The position numbers and the translations under genes are program-made. From Alphaproteobacteria bacterium (GTDB taxonomy: Bacteria; Pseudomonadota; Alphaproteobacteria; Reyranellales; Reyranellaceae): a stretch of 64,000 nt of DNA. Positions 16,683 through 23,941 of the stretch are shown in pieces; position 1 is the first letter of the stretch, and each line of letters opens with the position of its first letter. The notes below the pieces were generated by a model that did not search any database, was not told the DNA's origin, and was given only the letters and a program-made list of their open reading frames with translations. The stretch covers positions 1-64,000 of the forward strand of contig JAFKFK010000018.1 in the NCBI GenBank assembly GCA_017307275.1, read 5' to 3'.

Positions 16683-18402
16683 CCTCTCCCTCGTCGACAC
16701 TGGGTGTCGGGAAGGTGACGGCGACGCGGCTGCCCCCACTTTCCTTGACGGAGATCGTGGCTTCGCCACCGAGCTGCATGGCCAGCCCTCGGATCAACGT
16801 GAGACCGAAGCCGCCGCGCCCATCGGGGCCGAGTGTGCCGGTATCGTGTCCCAACCCGTTGTCCTCGATCACGAGTTCCACCTGTCCTTCTCTCTCGATC
16901 GTCTCGATCCGTACTTCCGGTGCCGCAACGCCCTCGAAGTTGTGGGTAAGCGCGATGCTCACCGCTTCAGTCACGATCAGGCCGACGGGAATTGCCGTAT
17001 CGGGCCCCACCGCCATGATGGGAGCACGGATATGGTAGCGCGGCGCCTGCCGCTCGGCACCCCGGCGCCCCACCGAGATCTGACGCACCAGATCGCTGAT
17101 GAACTGCTGAAAATCGACCAGCGACCAGCTCGACCGCTCGTAGAGATGCCGGTGCAGGATCGAAAGCGTAAGGACGCGGTTTTGTGCATCGCCGAAGAAA
17201 CGGCGAATGCGCGGCGACCTGATCTCGCCGGCCTGGAGGTTGAGCAGGCTCGAGATCATCTGGAGGTTGTTCTTCACGCGATGATGGATCTCGCGCAGCA
17301 TATGATCGCGCTGTTCGAGATTTGCCCGCAGTTCGGCTTCACGGCTGGCAATCGCCTCTGCCATGGCAGAAACGCCGGCGCCGATCGAGGCCATCTCCGG
17401 TGACCAGGAATGGGGCGGTGCGAACTTGGTTTCCTCGCCGCGCGCCACCTTTTCGGCAAAGGTCTGGATGTAACGCAGCGGCTGCACGCACCAGTGATCG
17501 GCACTCAACCAGACGACCAGCAGCACGACAATCAACGCCAGACCAATCAAGCAGAACGCCGCCCAGCGCTCGGCCAATGCTGCGATCCCTTCTGGGATCG
17601 GCATGGATGTCACCGCAAAAAGTGCACTGCCGGTGATCGGCTGGACGCGAAACTGATAAAGCGAACTGTCCCGCCCGTACTCGGAGAAGTCCGCCTGATT
17701 GCCGGCGATCGATGCTGCGAGGCGAGACGGTATCGGTAGCCGGCGCATCGCCGCCGGATCACCGCCGATCGTGGCCCCGTCCCGAGCAACGACTGCGGCC
17801 CCGATCGAGCCTGTCGGCGGGGCAGCGGCGACATCGGCAAGAGCCTTGAGGGTGATCCCGACGGCGCACATGCCGCGAAAGGCGTTGTCGCTCGCAATCG
17901 GCAATGCCACCGGAATGATCGTGTTCGGGCCGAGACGGCTTGCGACCTGCTCTCCGATGGCAAACTGACCGGTGGAACGTACCTGCTGGAAGATATCGCG
18001 ATCGGCGAAGCTCATGCCCACCGCTGTCGGTTGGCTCGCGCAACGGGCGACACCCTGATCGTCCGTCACCAGCATAACGGAATACTGCGCAGGCGAGGTT
18101 CCGAGCACGCGCGTGAAGTAAGATTCGCAACGACTGACGTCGACTGGCTCGGGCTGCACGTTCGCGCTCTGGCGCACGGCGTCAGCCGCGCAGGCCGCCG
18201 AAAGCATGCGTCGCGACGCCTCGATGAGCTCGCCATAGCGGGCAACAACGAGGTCGGCCGCGGCGGCGAGCGACGCCTCCTGGAGCGTCGCCTTCGCCTC
18301 CTGCTCCCTATCGGCCTGCCAGGCGGCAAGTCCGAGGATCGGCAGGAGCGTCAGTGCTGCAATCGCGACCAGCGTCGACCGGAGAGACCATCGCGCCGGC
18401 AT
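16675..18402 (-). CDS. HisKA_2-family sensor kinase next to phyR (PhyK-like), degenerate N-box
   Basis: A 575-residue membrane kinase. Helix about 11-28, a periplasmic sensor about 40-275 resembling a dCache domain (YFTRVLGTSPAQYSVMLVTD), helix about 281-300, a HAMP-like linker, then the HisKA_2 motif EIHHRVKNNLQMISSLLNLQ (His373/374) and an ATPase domain with VIEDNGLG and GRGGFGL. HisKA_2/HWE kinases usually phosphorylate PhyR, and this gene begins 18 bases after phyR, so a PhyK role is likely. Oddly, the N-box reads LIVTEAVSIALTH: Ile483 replaces the Asn that normally binds Mg-ATP, and the usual Lys is Thr. Activity may be weak or directed mainly to phosphatase function. Confidence 0.88.
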   Translation of the reverse strand: MPARWSLRSTLVAIAALTLLPILGLAAWQADREQEAKATLQEASLAAAADLVVARYGELIEASRRMLSAACAADAVRQSANVQPEPVDVSRCESYFTRVLGTSPAQYSVMLVTDDQGVARCASQPTAVGMSFADRDIFQQVRSTGQFAIGEQVASRLGPNTIIPVALPIASDNAFRGMCAVGITLKALADVAAAPPTGSIGAAVVARDGATIGGDPAAMRRLPIPSRLAASIAGNQADFSEYGRDSSLYQFRVQPITGSALFAVTSMPIPEGIAALAERWAAFCLIGLALIVVLLVVWLSADHWCVQPLRYIQTFAEKVARGEETKFAPPHSWSPEMASIGAGVSAMAEAIASREAELRANLEQRDHMLREIHHRVKNNLQMISSLLNLQAGEIRSPRIRRFFGDAQNRVLTLSILHRHLYERSSWSLVDFQQFISDLVRQISVGRRGAERQAPRYHIRAPIMAVGPDTAIPVGLIVTEAVSIALTHNFEGVAAPEVRIETIEREGQVELVIEDNGLGHDTGTLGPDGRGGFGLTLIRGLAMQLGGEATISVKESGGSRVAVTFPTPSVDEGEDA

Positions 18403-18419
18403 TTTCTCCGATCTCGCCG

Positions 18420-19223
18420 TCAGATCGATACGGTATCGAGCGCCTGAGCGATAGCCGCACGAAGAAGATCAGGATCGAAGGGCTTGGAGATCACGAACGC
18501 CGGTTCGACCTGTTTGCCCGTCAGCAGCCGCTCGGGGAAGCCGGTGACGAAGATTACCGGCACCGACATCGACTTCATGATCTGATTGACCGCGGAGATG
18601 CCGCTGTCGGAACCGCGAAGCTGGATATCGGCCAGCACGAGATGAGGCGAGTGCTTCACGGCGAGATCGATCGCCGCCTTCTCGGTTGCGGCAATACCAA
18701 CGACCTCGTGTCCCGCGTTGCGCACGATGTCCGCCACGTCGAGTGCAATGACAGCCTCGTCCTCGATCACCAGCACACGCACCGAGGCCACACGCTGAAG
18801 TTCCTGCCGCGCCTCTTCAAGGCTGCGCTCGGCGGCGTCGACGCTTATTCCCAGAATGTGGGCCGCATCGCCTACCGTGAAGCCTTCGAGAACAGTGAGC
18901 AGCAGAACCTGGCGCTGCATCGGCGCCATATCGGTCAGCGATTCCTTCAGCCGACCGCTGACGCTTTCACTGCCGCTGGCCGCCACCTCTATGTCGCCGA
19001 AGGGCTGGCGCAGTCGGTGGAACAGGGCGAACACGCCCACTTTCGTATCCTCGGCTTCGGCAATGAGCTCCGGCTGCTGCACGGCAACCTCGGCGCAAAG
19101 CCGGACCCATTCATCTCCTTGCCGCTGCGAGCCAGTGACCGCCCGCGCATAGCGACGCAGAAACGGCAATGTCCTGGTGATCGCCTCGGACATCCTCTTG
19201 GTCGCTACCTGCCCTTCCGCCAC
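18420..19223 (-). CDS. phyR: PhyR-type response regulator / anti-anti-sigma factor
   Basis: A 267-residue two-part protein. Residues about 11-145 resemble an EcfG sigma factor (TRTLPFLRRYARAVTGS and LTDMAPMQRQVLLLTVLEGF), and 149-265 form a receiver with Asp199 (LVLADIQL), acidic Glu154/Asp155, VTGFP and Lys247 (SKPFD). When phosphorylated, PhyR sequesters NepR and frees EcfG, the partner-switch that starts the alphaproteobacterial general stress response. GTG at 19223 has a GGGAGAG site; ATG at 19193 is possible but has no spacing for its site. A canonical GGAAC-N16-CGTT promoter lies upstream, giving positive feedback, with a 176-base leader holding a 9-bp inverted repeat. Two kinase genes follow. 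Confidence 0.95.
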   Translation of the reverse strand: MAEGQVATKRMSEAITRTLPFLRRYARAVTGSQRQGDEWVRLCAEVAVQQPELIAEAEDTKVGVFALFHRLRQPFGDIEVAASGSESVSGRLKESLTDMAPMQRQVLLLTVLEGFTVGDAAHILGISVDAAERSLEEARQELQRVASVRVLVIEDEAVIALDVADIVRNAGHEVVGIAATEKAAIDLAVKHSPHLVLADIQLRGSDSGISAVNQIMKSMSVPVIFVTGFPERLLTGKQVEPAFVISKPFDPDLLRAAIAQALDTVSI

Positions 19224-19346
19224 AGCGCTCTCCCTCTCGCTCGATAGTCCAATCCCTGAGAAGCACCCGAACTCGGAAGCTCACAGTATGCCCCGCGGCC
19301 ATCTGACGGCCCTTCAAGGGCGGACCGATGTCGCCGGACATGGCTG

Positions 19347-19380
19347 CGCCTCCCAAGGCTCTCTGTTTCCCTGGGAGGCG
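19347..19380 (-). promoter_or_regulatory. Inverted repeat in the phyR leader
   Basis: A perfect 9-bp inverted repeat (19347-19355 with 19372-19380, 16-base loop) lies in the long untranslated leader between the phyR promoter and start. No T-run follows, so a regulatory fold or protein site is more likely than a terminator. The rest of 19224-19436 shows no supported gene. Confidence 0.4.
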
Positions 19381-19399
19381 TCAAACCTTCTATTCAAAC

Positions 19400-19424
19400 A
19401 ACGCCAAATGCAATGACAGGTTCC
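19400..19424 (-). promoter_or_regulatory. Canonical EcfG promoter of phyR
   Basis: On the minus strand GGAAC-N16-CGTT, matching the established general-stress promoter exactly. It lies between the cytosolic csbD stop (19437) and phyR, so phyR can be auto-induced by the sigma factor it frees. Confidence 0.82.
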
Positions 19425-19436
19425 GAACCTTTGCGA

Positions 19437-19634
19437 TCACATGCGGCCGAACCAGTCCTTGACCTGTTTCTCGGCTTCATCCTTGGCGACGCCGTAGCGC
19501 TCCTGGATTCGGCCGACGAGTTGCTCCTGCTTTCCGTCGATCACTTTGATGTCGTCGTCGGTGAGCTTGCCCCACTGTTCCTTGACCTTGCCAGTGACCT
19601 GCTTCCAATTGCCTTCGATGCGATCCCAGTTCAT
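19437..19634 (-). CDS. CsbD family stress protein (cytosolic)
   Basis: A 65-residue CsbD domain (MNWDRIEGNWKQVTGKVKEQ, then WGKLTDDDIKVIDGKQEQLV), with no signal peptide. CsbD-like proteins are highly induced under general stress in many bacteria; the molecular role is not known. AAGGAG precedes ATG at 19634, which is more credible than the long frame back to 20084. A GCAAC-type stress promoter lies 46 bases upstream, shared intergenic space with the divergent sigma factor gene. It sits between phyR and the sigma genes, within the response core. Confidence 0.92.
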   Translation of the reverse strand: MNWDRIEGNWKQVTGKVKEQWGKLTDDDIKVIDGKQEQLVGRIQERYGVAKDEAEKQVKDWFGRM

Positions 19635-19680
19635 GACTGACTCCTTCGATGGTTGGACGACTACCCGATCTGTGTTTGGC

Positions 19681-19706
19681 AACGCCTGCCATCGGGATGC
19701 GGTTGC
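19681..19706 (-). promoter_or_regulatory. General-stress-type promoter (GGCAACC variant) of cytosolic csbD
   Basis: On the minus strand GGCAACC then CGTTGCC, giving GCAAC-N17-CGTT. The outer GGCAAC/GTTGCC also form an inverted repeat. It sits 46 bases before csbD. I find no such site on the plus strand for the divergent sigma gene. Confidence 0.7.
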
Positions 19707-19757
19707 CATCCTCGATTTTCTCTTTCGTTCGCCGACGGGCTCCCCACATTGACAACG

Positions 19758-20222
19758 ATGAAAGAAGACATCGTCGCCCTTCTTCCGGACCTTCGCGCCT
19801 TCGCGCGTTTCATGTGCCGTGAGCGGGAAGCGGCAGACGATCTTGTGCAGAACACCGTCCTTGCAGCCCTCGACAAGCACGAGCAGTTCACTCCAGGCAC
19901 CAACCTCAAGGGCTGGCTGTTCACCATCATGCGCAATCGCTTTTATTCGGATTTGCGCACGCAGCGGCGGCGACCGCAGACCATCGATGACGAGATGGCC
20001 GCTCCGCTTCCCGCCGTGGACAATCCGGAAGCGACGCTCGCGCTCAAGGAGCTTTCGGTGGAGCTGTGGAAGCTCAGCCCGCAAGCACGCGAGGCACTGG
20101 TGCTCGTGGGCGCTGGAGGCTTCTCCTACGAAGAAGCTGCCAGCCTGTGCGGCTGTTCGGTCGGCACGCTCAAGGCGCGCGTATCGCGGGCACGCAAGTA
20201 TCTTTCGGAGAAATTACAGTAA
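19758..20222 (+). CDS. ECF sigma factor (EcfG-like), first of two
   Basis: A 154-residue sigma factor with region 2 (DLRAFARFMCREREAADDLV, then GTNLKGWLFTIMRNRFYSDL) and region 4 (LSPQAREALVLVGAGGFSYE and SVGTLKARVSRARKYL). It has the compact form of the EcfG group, without a long C-terminal extension. ATG at 19758 is used; a TTG nine bases upstream is in frame, and no strong ribosome site is visible, so the start is uncertain. It shares its reading direction with a second ECF gene and nepR. Whether it recognises the same promoters as its neighbour is open. Confidence 0.9.
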   Translation: MKEDIVALLPDLRAFARFMCREREAADDLVQNTVLAALDKHEQFTPGTNLKGWLFTIMRNRFYSDLRTQRRRPQTIDDEMAAPLPAVDNPEATLALKELSVELWKLSPQAREALVLVGAGGFSYEEAASLCGCSVGTLKARVSRARKYLSEKLQ

Positions 20223-20249
20223 ATTTTCACTAATTTATTCATTGATATC

Positions 20250-20263
20250 AACGAGTTACAAAA
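20250..20263 (+). other. 14-base element shared with the Flp leader
   Basis: CAACGAGTTACAAA occurs here in the AT-rich region before the second sigma gene and again, inverted, at 24069-24082 upstream of the Flp pilin. Both copies follow an ATAT stretch. Its role is unknown and chance is possible. Confidence 0.3.
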
Positions 20264-20343
20264 TTTGACGCCGTTTTCGTGTAACCAAACGCGAGCTCAG
20301 TCATTTGTTCGAGGTAGGACGCAATTACCGAGGAGAGAGAACA

Positions 20344-20925
20344 ATGACCGCGCAGATTCAGCAGGACCAGACCGTTCTCGACTTTCATGAACAGCTGAAG
20401 ACTGTCCTGCCACGTCTGCGGATCTATGCTCTCTCGCTCACGCGCGACCGTGATGCAGCCGACGATCTCGTGCACGACACGGTCGTCAAGGCTCTGACGG
20501 GCCGCCATAGCTTCCAGCCTGGCACCAATCTGGCCGCCTGGCTGTTCCGCATTCAGCGCAACGAGTTCATTTCCGGCCTGCGCCGGCGACGCCCGACCGT
20601 GCCGGTCGACACGGCAGTTGCCGAGTCGCTTTCCCACCCTCCTCATCAGGACAGCGGATTGATCATGCGTGAGTTCATGAGCGCTTTCGGCAAGCTTGCC
20701 GCGGCGCAGCGCGAGGCCTTGCTGTTGGCCGTGCTCGAAGGCCTGCCCTACGAGACGATTGCCGATCATACGGGCGTCTCGGTTGGTACGGTGAAGAGCC
20801 GTATTTCCCGCGCACGCGATACGCTCGAGCGGTTGCTGCTCGAAGGCGAGACGCGTCAGCCCGCCGAGGAAGTTCGTGGCGACGCCCTGCCGTCCGGGGA
20901 AGAGGCCCGGGCGACGACGCGTTAA
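20344..20925 (+). CDS. ecfG: EcfG-type general stress sigma factor
   Basis: A 193-residue sigma factor with region 2 (LPRLRIYALSLTRDRDAADD, then LVHDTVVKAL and AWLFRIQRNEFISGLRRRRP), and region 4 (LAAAQREALLLAVLEGLPYE and SVGTVKSRISRARDTLERL). The A-W-L-F-x-I-x-R-N and EGLPYE strings fit the EcfG group controlled by NepR. ATG at 20344 follows GAGGAGAGAG; the open frame from 20305 is untranslated leader. nepR follows 118 bp downstream, which supports this one being the NepR-bound sigma. The 120-bp upstream region is strikingly AT-rich and lacks a GGAAC/CGTT pair, so it is not obviously autoregulated. Confidence 0.92.
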   Translation: MTAQIQQDQTVLDFHEQLKTVLPRLRIYALSLTRDRDAADDLVHDTVVKALTGRHSFQPGTNLAAWLFRIQRNEFISGLRRRRPTVPVDTAVAESLSHPPHQDSGLIMREFMSAFGKLAAAQREALLLAVLEGLPYETIADHTGVSVGTVKSRISRARDTLERLLLEGETRQPAEEVRGDALPSGEEARATTR

Positions 20926-21043
20926 CCGTGCCCCTTTTCAAACACTTCAGTTGAGTGTGAAATAGCTGATGGGCGATTTCAGGGGGAGAGTGGCATGGGT
21001 CAGGCAAGGTCCCGCGGAGCCTTCCGTCTCCGGGGAGCATGTG

Positions 21044-21274
21044 ATGGCCGATGACAGCAGCAAGGCGGGCGGCGGGCGCCCGCCTTCAGATCGCTCGGCG
21101 CCCAAGGCAAGCGACCGTCCCTTCGACATGTGGCTGCATAAGCAGCTTCATGCGATGTACGACGAGATCACGAACGAACCTCTCCCCGACGGTCTGCTCA
21201 AGCTAATCGACAAGGACGCTGCTCGAGAAAAGCAGAATGGCGCGTCCGAAAAGCCCCCTGGCGAGAAGGCGTAA
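21044..21274 (+). CDS. nepR: NepR anti-sigma factor
   Basis: A 76-residue protein whose core FDMWLHKQLHAMYDEITNEP and LPDGLLKLID is the NepR signature. NepR holds EcfG inactive until phosphorylated PhyR captures it. The termini are low-complexity and charged, as in known NepR proteins. ATG at 21044 has GGGGAG upstream; an earlier Met at 20969 would add about 25 residues that do not resemble the family. In most Alphaproteobacteria nepR precedes ecfG; here it follows two sigma genes. Confidence 0.92.
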   Translation: MADDSSKAGGGRPPSDRSAPKASDRPFDMWLHKQLHAMYDEITNEPLPDGLLKLIDKDAAREKQNGASEKPPGEKA

Positions 21275-21280
21275 ATCTCG

Positions 21281-21306
21281 GGAACTCCGCTCGTCAAATC
21301 TCCGTT
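21281..21306 (+). promoter_or_regulatory. Canonical EcfG promoter of the gene at 21332
   Basis: GGAAC-N17-CGTT lies 25 bases before ATG 21332 and starts just after the nepR stop at 21274. Confidence 0.8.
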
Positions 21307-21331
21307 GCTGTGCAGACAGCAAGCGGAGGCA

Positions 21332-21610
21332 ATGATGATTAGCGCTGAAGACAAGAAGAAGGCCCTCTCGAATCCGAGCAGCGTGTTCCGGCATCCTGCC
21401 GATGTCGTCGACAGCCGCGACCTCGATGTCGTCGAAAAGACCAAGATCCTGAAACAGTGGGAGCTCGACGCTCGCCTCCTCCAGGTAGCGACCGAGGAAG
21501 GCATGACCGACGGCGAGCACAGCCTGTTTGCCGACGTAAAGAAGGCGCAGCAACGCCTCCAAGCACCGCCACTCAAGGAAGATGGCGCACCGACCAAGGC
21601 CGGTCCCTGA
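21332..21610 (+). CDS. Small conserved stress-associated hypothetical protein
   Basis: A 92-residue soluble, charged, probably helical protein. The segment SSVFRHPADVVDSRDLDVVE followed by KTKILKQWELDARLLQVATE recurs in small alphaproteobacterial proteins near stress genes, where a role is not assigned. GCGGAGG precedes ATG at 21332. The canonical EcfG promoter immediately upstream makes it a direct candidate target of the response, although it is downstream of nepR. A hairpin follows at 21627. Confidence 0.8.
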   Translation: MMISAEDKKKALSNPSSVFRHPADVVDSRDLDVVEKTKILKQWELDARLLQVATEEGMTDGEHSLFADVKKAQQRLQAPPLKEDGAPTKAGP

Positions 21611-21626
21611 ACAGCGACAGAGAAAA

Positions 21627-21652
21627 TGGCGGCGGCCCTTCGACCGCCGCCA
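21627..21652 (+). terminator. Terminator-like hairpin after the stress locus
   Basis: A perfect 9-bp stem (21627-21635 with 21644-21652, eight-base loop) lies 17 bases after the 21610 stop. No T-run follows, so factor-dependent or weak termination is likely. Confidence 0.5.
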
Positions 21653-21770
21653 CCCTCGTCCGCTGCCCGTCGGTCAGCCCGGCCGCCGAGCCGCGAACTC
21701 GTCTCATTGGCTGAAATCAACGGCTTGAACTGCCCCCGGTTGCACTGTTTCCGGTTGTAGGGGTTCGCTA

Positions 21771-21786
21771 TACAGACCGGTCTGTA
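21771..21786. promoter_or_regulatory. TetR-type operator palindrome
   Basis: A perfect 16-base palindrome, TACAGACCGGTCTGTA, lies 19 bases before the SDR gene and overlaps a TATACA -10-like element. This form is a common TetR/AcrR operator. No TetR gene adjoins; the only one in the window is the truncated gene at its end. Confidence 0.7.
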
Positions 21787-21804
21787 ACGGGAGGGGGCGG
21801 CACA

Positions 21805-22569
21805 ATGGAACTGTTCGATCTTTCGGGCCGTGTGGCCATCGTCACTGGCGGCAATGGTGGTATTGGACTTGGGATGGCAAAGGGCATGGCAGCGGCCGGC
21901 GCAGCGGTCGTCGTCGCTGGACGCGATGCCGCCAAGAACGATGCCGCCGTCAAAGAACTTCAAGCGCTGGGCGCCAAGGCGAGTGCCATTGCGGTCGACG
22001 TGTTGAAGGAAGAGTCATGTCGCGCCTTGATCGCCGACACCGTCAAGCAGCACGGCCGGCTCGACATCCTGGTCAATAATGCCGGCATCAACATTCGCAA
22101 GCAGCCGCAGGAATACACCTTGGCGGAATGGCATCAGGTGATGGACAGCAATCTGACCAGCGCCTTCCTGTGCAGCCACGCGGCCTATCCCGAAATGAAG
22201 AAGGTCGGGGCCGGCAAGATGATCAACATCGGCTCCATGATGTCGATCTTCGGCGCCTCGTTCACAACGGCCTATGCCGCCAGCAAGGGCGGCATCGTGC
22301 AGATGACGAAGGCGATGGCGACCGCGTGGGCCAAGGACAATGTCCAGGTCAACGCCATCCTGCCCGGATGGATCGACACCGCCCTGACGCAACGCGCACG
22401 TCGCGATGTGCCGGCGTTACATGACTCGGTACTGAAGCGCACACCGGCCGGACGGTGGGGAACGCCCGACGACTTCGCGGGCATCGCCGTCTTTCTTGCC
22501 AGCCAGGCGTCGGACTATGTCACCGGCGCCGCCATAACCGTCGATGGCGGCTATTCGGTGCAGGGATAG
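21805..22569 (+). CDS. SDR family oxidoreductase
   Basis: A 254-residue classical short-chain dehydrogenase. The Rossmann loop is TGGNGGIG (14-21), then NNAG (91-94), catalytic Ser144, Tyr157 and Lys161 (AYAASKGG), and the end YVTGAAITVDGGYS. Asp65 (AVDV) is usual for this class. Closest in style to gluconate-5-dehydrogenase or 3-oxoacyl-ACP reductase-like enzymes, but the substrate is not evident. A TetR-type palindrome in the promoter suggests substrate- or ligand-induced expression. The stop is seven bases from the convergent secreted-protein gene. Confidence 0.92.
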   Translation: MELFDLSGRVAIVTGGNGGIGLGMAKGMAAAGAAVVVAGRDAAKNDAAVKELQALGAKASAIAVDVLKEESCRALIADTVKQHGRLDILVNNAGINIRKQPQEYTLAEWHQVMDSNLTSAFLCSHAAYPEMKKVGAGKMINIGSMMSIFGASFTTAYAASKGGIVQMTKAMATAWAKDNVQVNAILPGWIDTALTQRARRDVPALHDSVLKRTPAGRWGTPDDFAGIAVFLASQASDYVTGAAITVDGGYSVQG

Positions 22570-22575
22570 ATCGTC

Positions 22576-23178
22576 TTAGGGCGAAACAATCCGGCACTGG
22601 GCACGATCGACGAACAGATCGGTCTTTGGCCCGTAGATCACGAGACCGGCGCGCACGCCGGCTCCAAGCGCCGGGACGAGCACGCGGGTTTCCTCGACTG
22701 TCTTGCCCGCGTTGCTGAACCGACAGTCGATCATCGGGACCATGGTGCCGTTGGCGTTGTTGTTCACGTAGAGCACGACCTGCCAACGCTTGCCCGCGAC
22801 AGCACTCAGGCTCGCATTGTCGAGGGACACGAGCGGTACGTTGGGTCCCGCCATCGGTTGCGACCAGCCGAGTCGCACAGCCGTCGGCCGCTGGATCACG
22901 ACACCGTCGATGCGCGCGGCTTGCGCCAGAGGATCGAAGGCAAGATCAGCCGCGGTCGGCTTACCGATCGGATTCGTGCCGACATTGTTCTGGTTCCAGA
23001 CTTGGCCGGTCTTGGGGTCACGGAATTCCGGGACGGCTTGCGTCGCCGACGTTTCGACGACACTGCGCGGCACCTGGGCAGGTGCCTGCGCGGGCGTCTG
23101 AGCGATCGCCGCCGTCGCCGTCACCGCGCCAAGCAAACCGAACAGAACGCGCTTCGCTACAATCGAGGCCATAGGCAT
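22576..23178 (-). CDS. Secreted protein of unknown family (copy 2)
   Basis: A 200-residue protein with a Sec signal (about 1-27, ending TATAAIA) and a proline/alanine-rich linker. It is a paralog of the protein at 12876-13430, sharing VPEFRDPKTGQVW, AFDP and the C-terminal YGPKTDLFVDRAQCRIVSP. The conserved Cys in DCRFSN and QCRIV suggest a disulfide, as expected for a periplasmic or extracellular protein. ATG at 23178 is chosen; TTG at 23184 and ATG at 23172 are alternatives near the GGAGGGGAGAG site. The gene follows the prepilin peptidase by 66 bp on the same strand. Confidence 0.8.
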   Translation of the reverse strand: MPMASIVAKRVLFGLLGAVTATAAIAQTPAQAPAQVPRSVVETSATQAVPEFRDPKTGQVWNQNNVGTNPIGKPTAADLAFDPLAQAARIDGVVIQRPTAVRLGWSQPMAGPNVPLVSLDNASLSAVAGKRWQVVLYVNNNANGTMVPMIDCRFSNAGKTVEETRVLVPALGAGVRAGLVIYGPKTDLFVDRAQCRIVSP

Positions 23179-23244
23179 GGTCAATCTCTCCCCTCCGCTG
23201 CTCTAGCCTAGACGCCTCTCCCCGATCGAGGAAAGAAGTTTGGA

Positions 23245-23757
23245 TTACTTCAGCGCACATGCCAGTCCGGCGGCGACCCACAGGCCACCAGCGGCGATAG
23301 CCGGACCGTAAGACAGTCTGCTGTGTAGACGGCCACGCACCGTCGCCTCGCCGGCATTGGCGACCGGCCCGACTGGCACGCCGGCCAGCACGATGATTCC
23401 CAGAACACCGCCTGCAATGCCAACGACGAGCAGGAAATCCACCAGCAGAGACGGGCCAGCGAACAAGGCCACAGCCGTAGCCAGCTTGACGTCGCCGCCC
23501 CCCACCATTCCCGCGGCAAAGCCCGCGGCCGCCACCAGGAAGAGCAAGACAGCGCATCCGGCGGACAAGGCGACCTCTCCCGCGATCAGCGTCCCTGTAA
23601 CCAGGCCAAGAATCGACCAGACCACGAAGACGATGACGATGGATAGCGGCAGGCTATTGGAGATGTTCAGAGTGCGCAGATCCTGCCACGCCGCGATAAC
23701 GAGCAGAATGGCGAGGACGATCAGGCATCCGGTCTGGAGAAGCGCGAGGAATGGCAT
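23245..23757 (-). CDS. Prepilin peptidase, A24 family (CpaA/TadV-like)
   Basis: A 170-residue polytopic inner-membrane aspartic protease that processes Flp-type prepilins. The two catalytic aspartates are in AAWQDLRTLNISN (Asp26) and GGGDVKL (the GxGD motif). About six helices are evident. Flp is encoded 22 bp upstream in the same direction, so it is very probably the substrate. No tad/cpa secretion genes are in the window. CpaA-type enzymes lack the methyltransferase domain, which fits the size. Confidence 0.9.
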   Translation of the reverse strand: MPFLALLQTGCLIVLAILLVIAAWQDLRTLNISNSLPLSIVIVFVVWSILGLVTGTLIAGEVALSAGCAVLLFLVAAAGFAAGMVGGGDVKLATAVALFAGPSLLVDFLLVVGIAGGVLGIIVLAGVPVGPVANAGEATVRGRLHSRLSYGPAIAAGGLWVAAGLACALK

Positions 23758-23779
23758 CCGCCACCTGCGCTCGAGAGCA

Positions 23780-23941
23780 TTAGTTCAGCGGACCCACTGC
23801 GTTCAGCACGTTCGTCACCTTGCCGGTGACGGAGCGCATGGAGGCGATGGCCGCGACGGCGATAATCGACGTGATCAGCGTGAGCTCAACTGCCGTGGCG
23901 CCCTGAGTGTTCTTCATCAAGCGACGGAAGATCGACAGCAT
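23780..23941 (-). CDS. Flp/Fap-type pilin
   Basis: A 53-residue pilin precursor, missed by length cut-offs. It begins MLSIFRRLMKNTQGATAVEL and continues TLITSIIAVAAIA: a short basic leader, a cleavage site after the Gly of the QGA string and Glu at +5, followed by the hydrophobic helix. The C-terminus is short, as in Flp pilins. GGGGGC precedes the ATG, and an 8-bp inverted repeat (23961-23982) is in its leader. It pairs with the peptidase gene downstream. Confidence 0.88.
   Translation of the reverse strand: MLSIFRRLMKNTQGATAVELTLITSIIAVAAIASMRSVTGKVTNVLNAVGPLN

Noticed and set aside
19678..19707. Plus-strand GCAAC-N16-CGGT before the first sigma gene
   Set aside because: The -10 is CGGT, not CGTT; the good match is on the minus strand for csbD.
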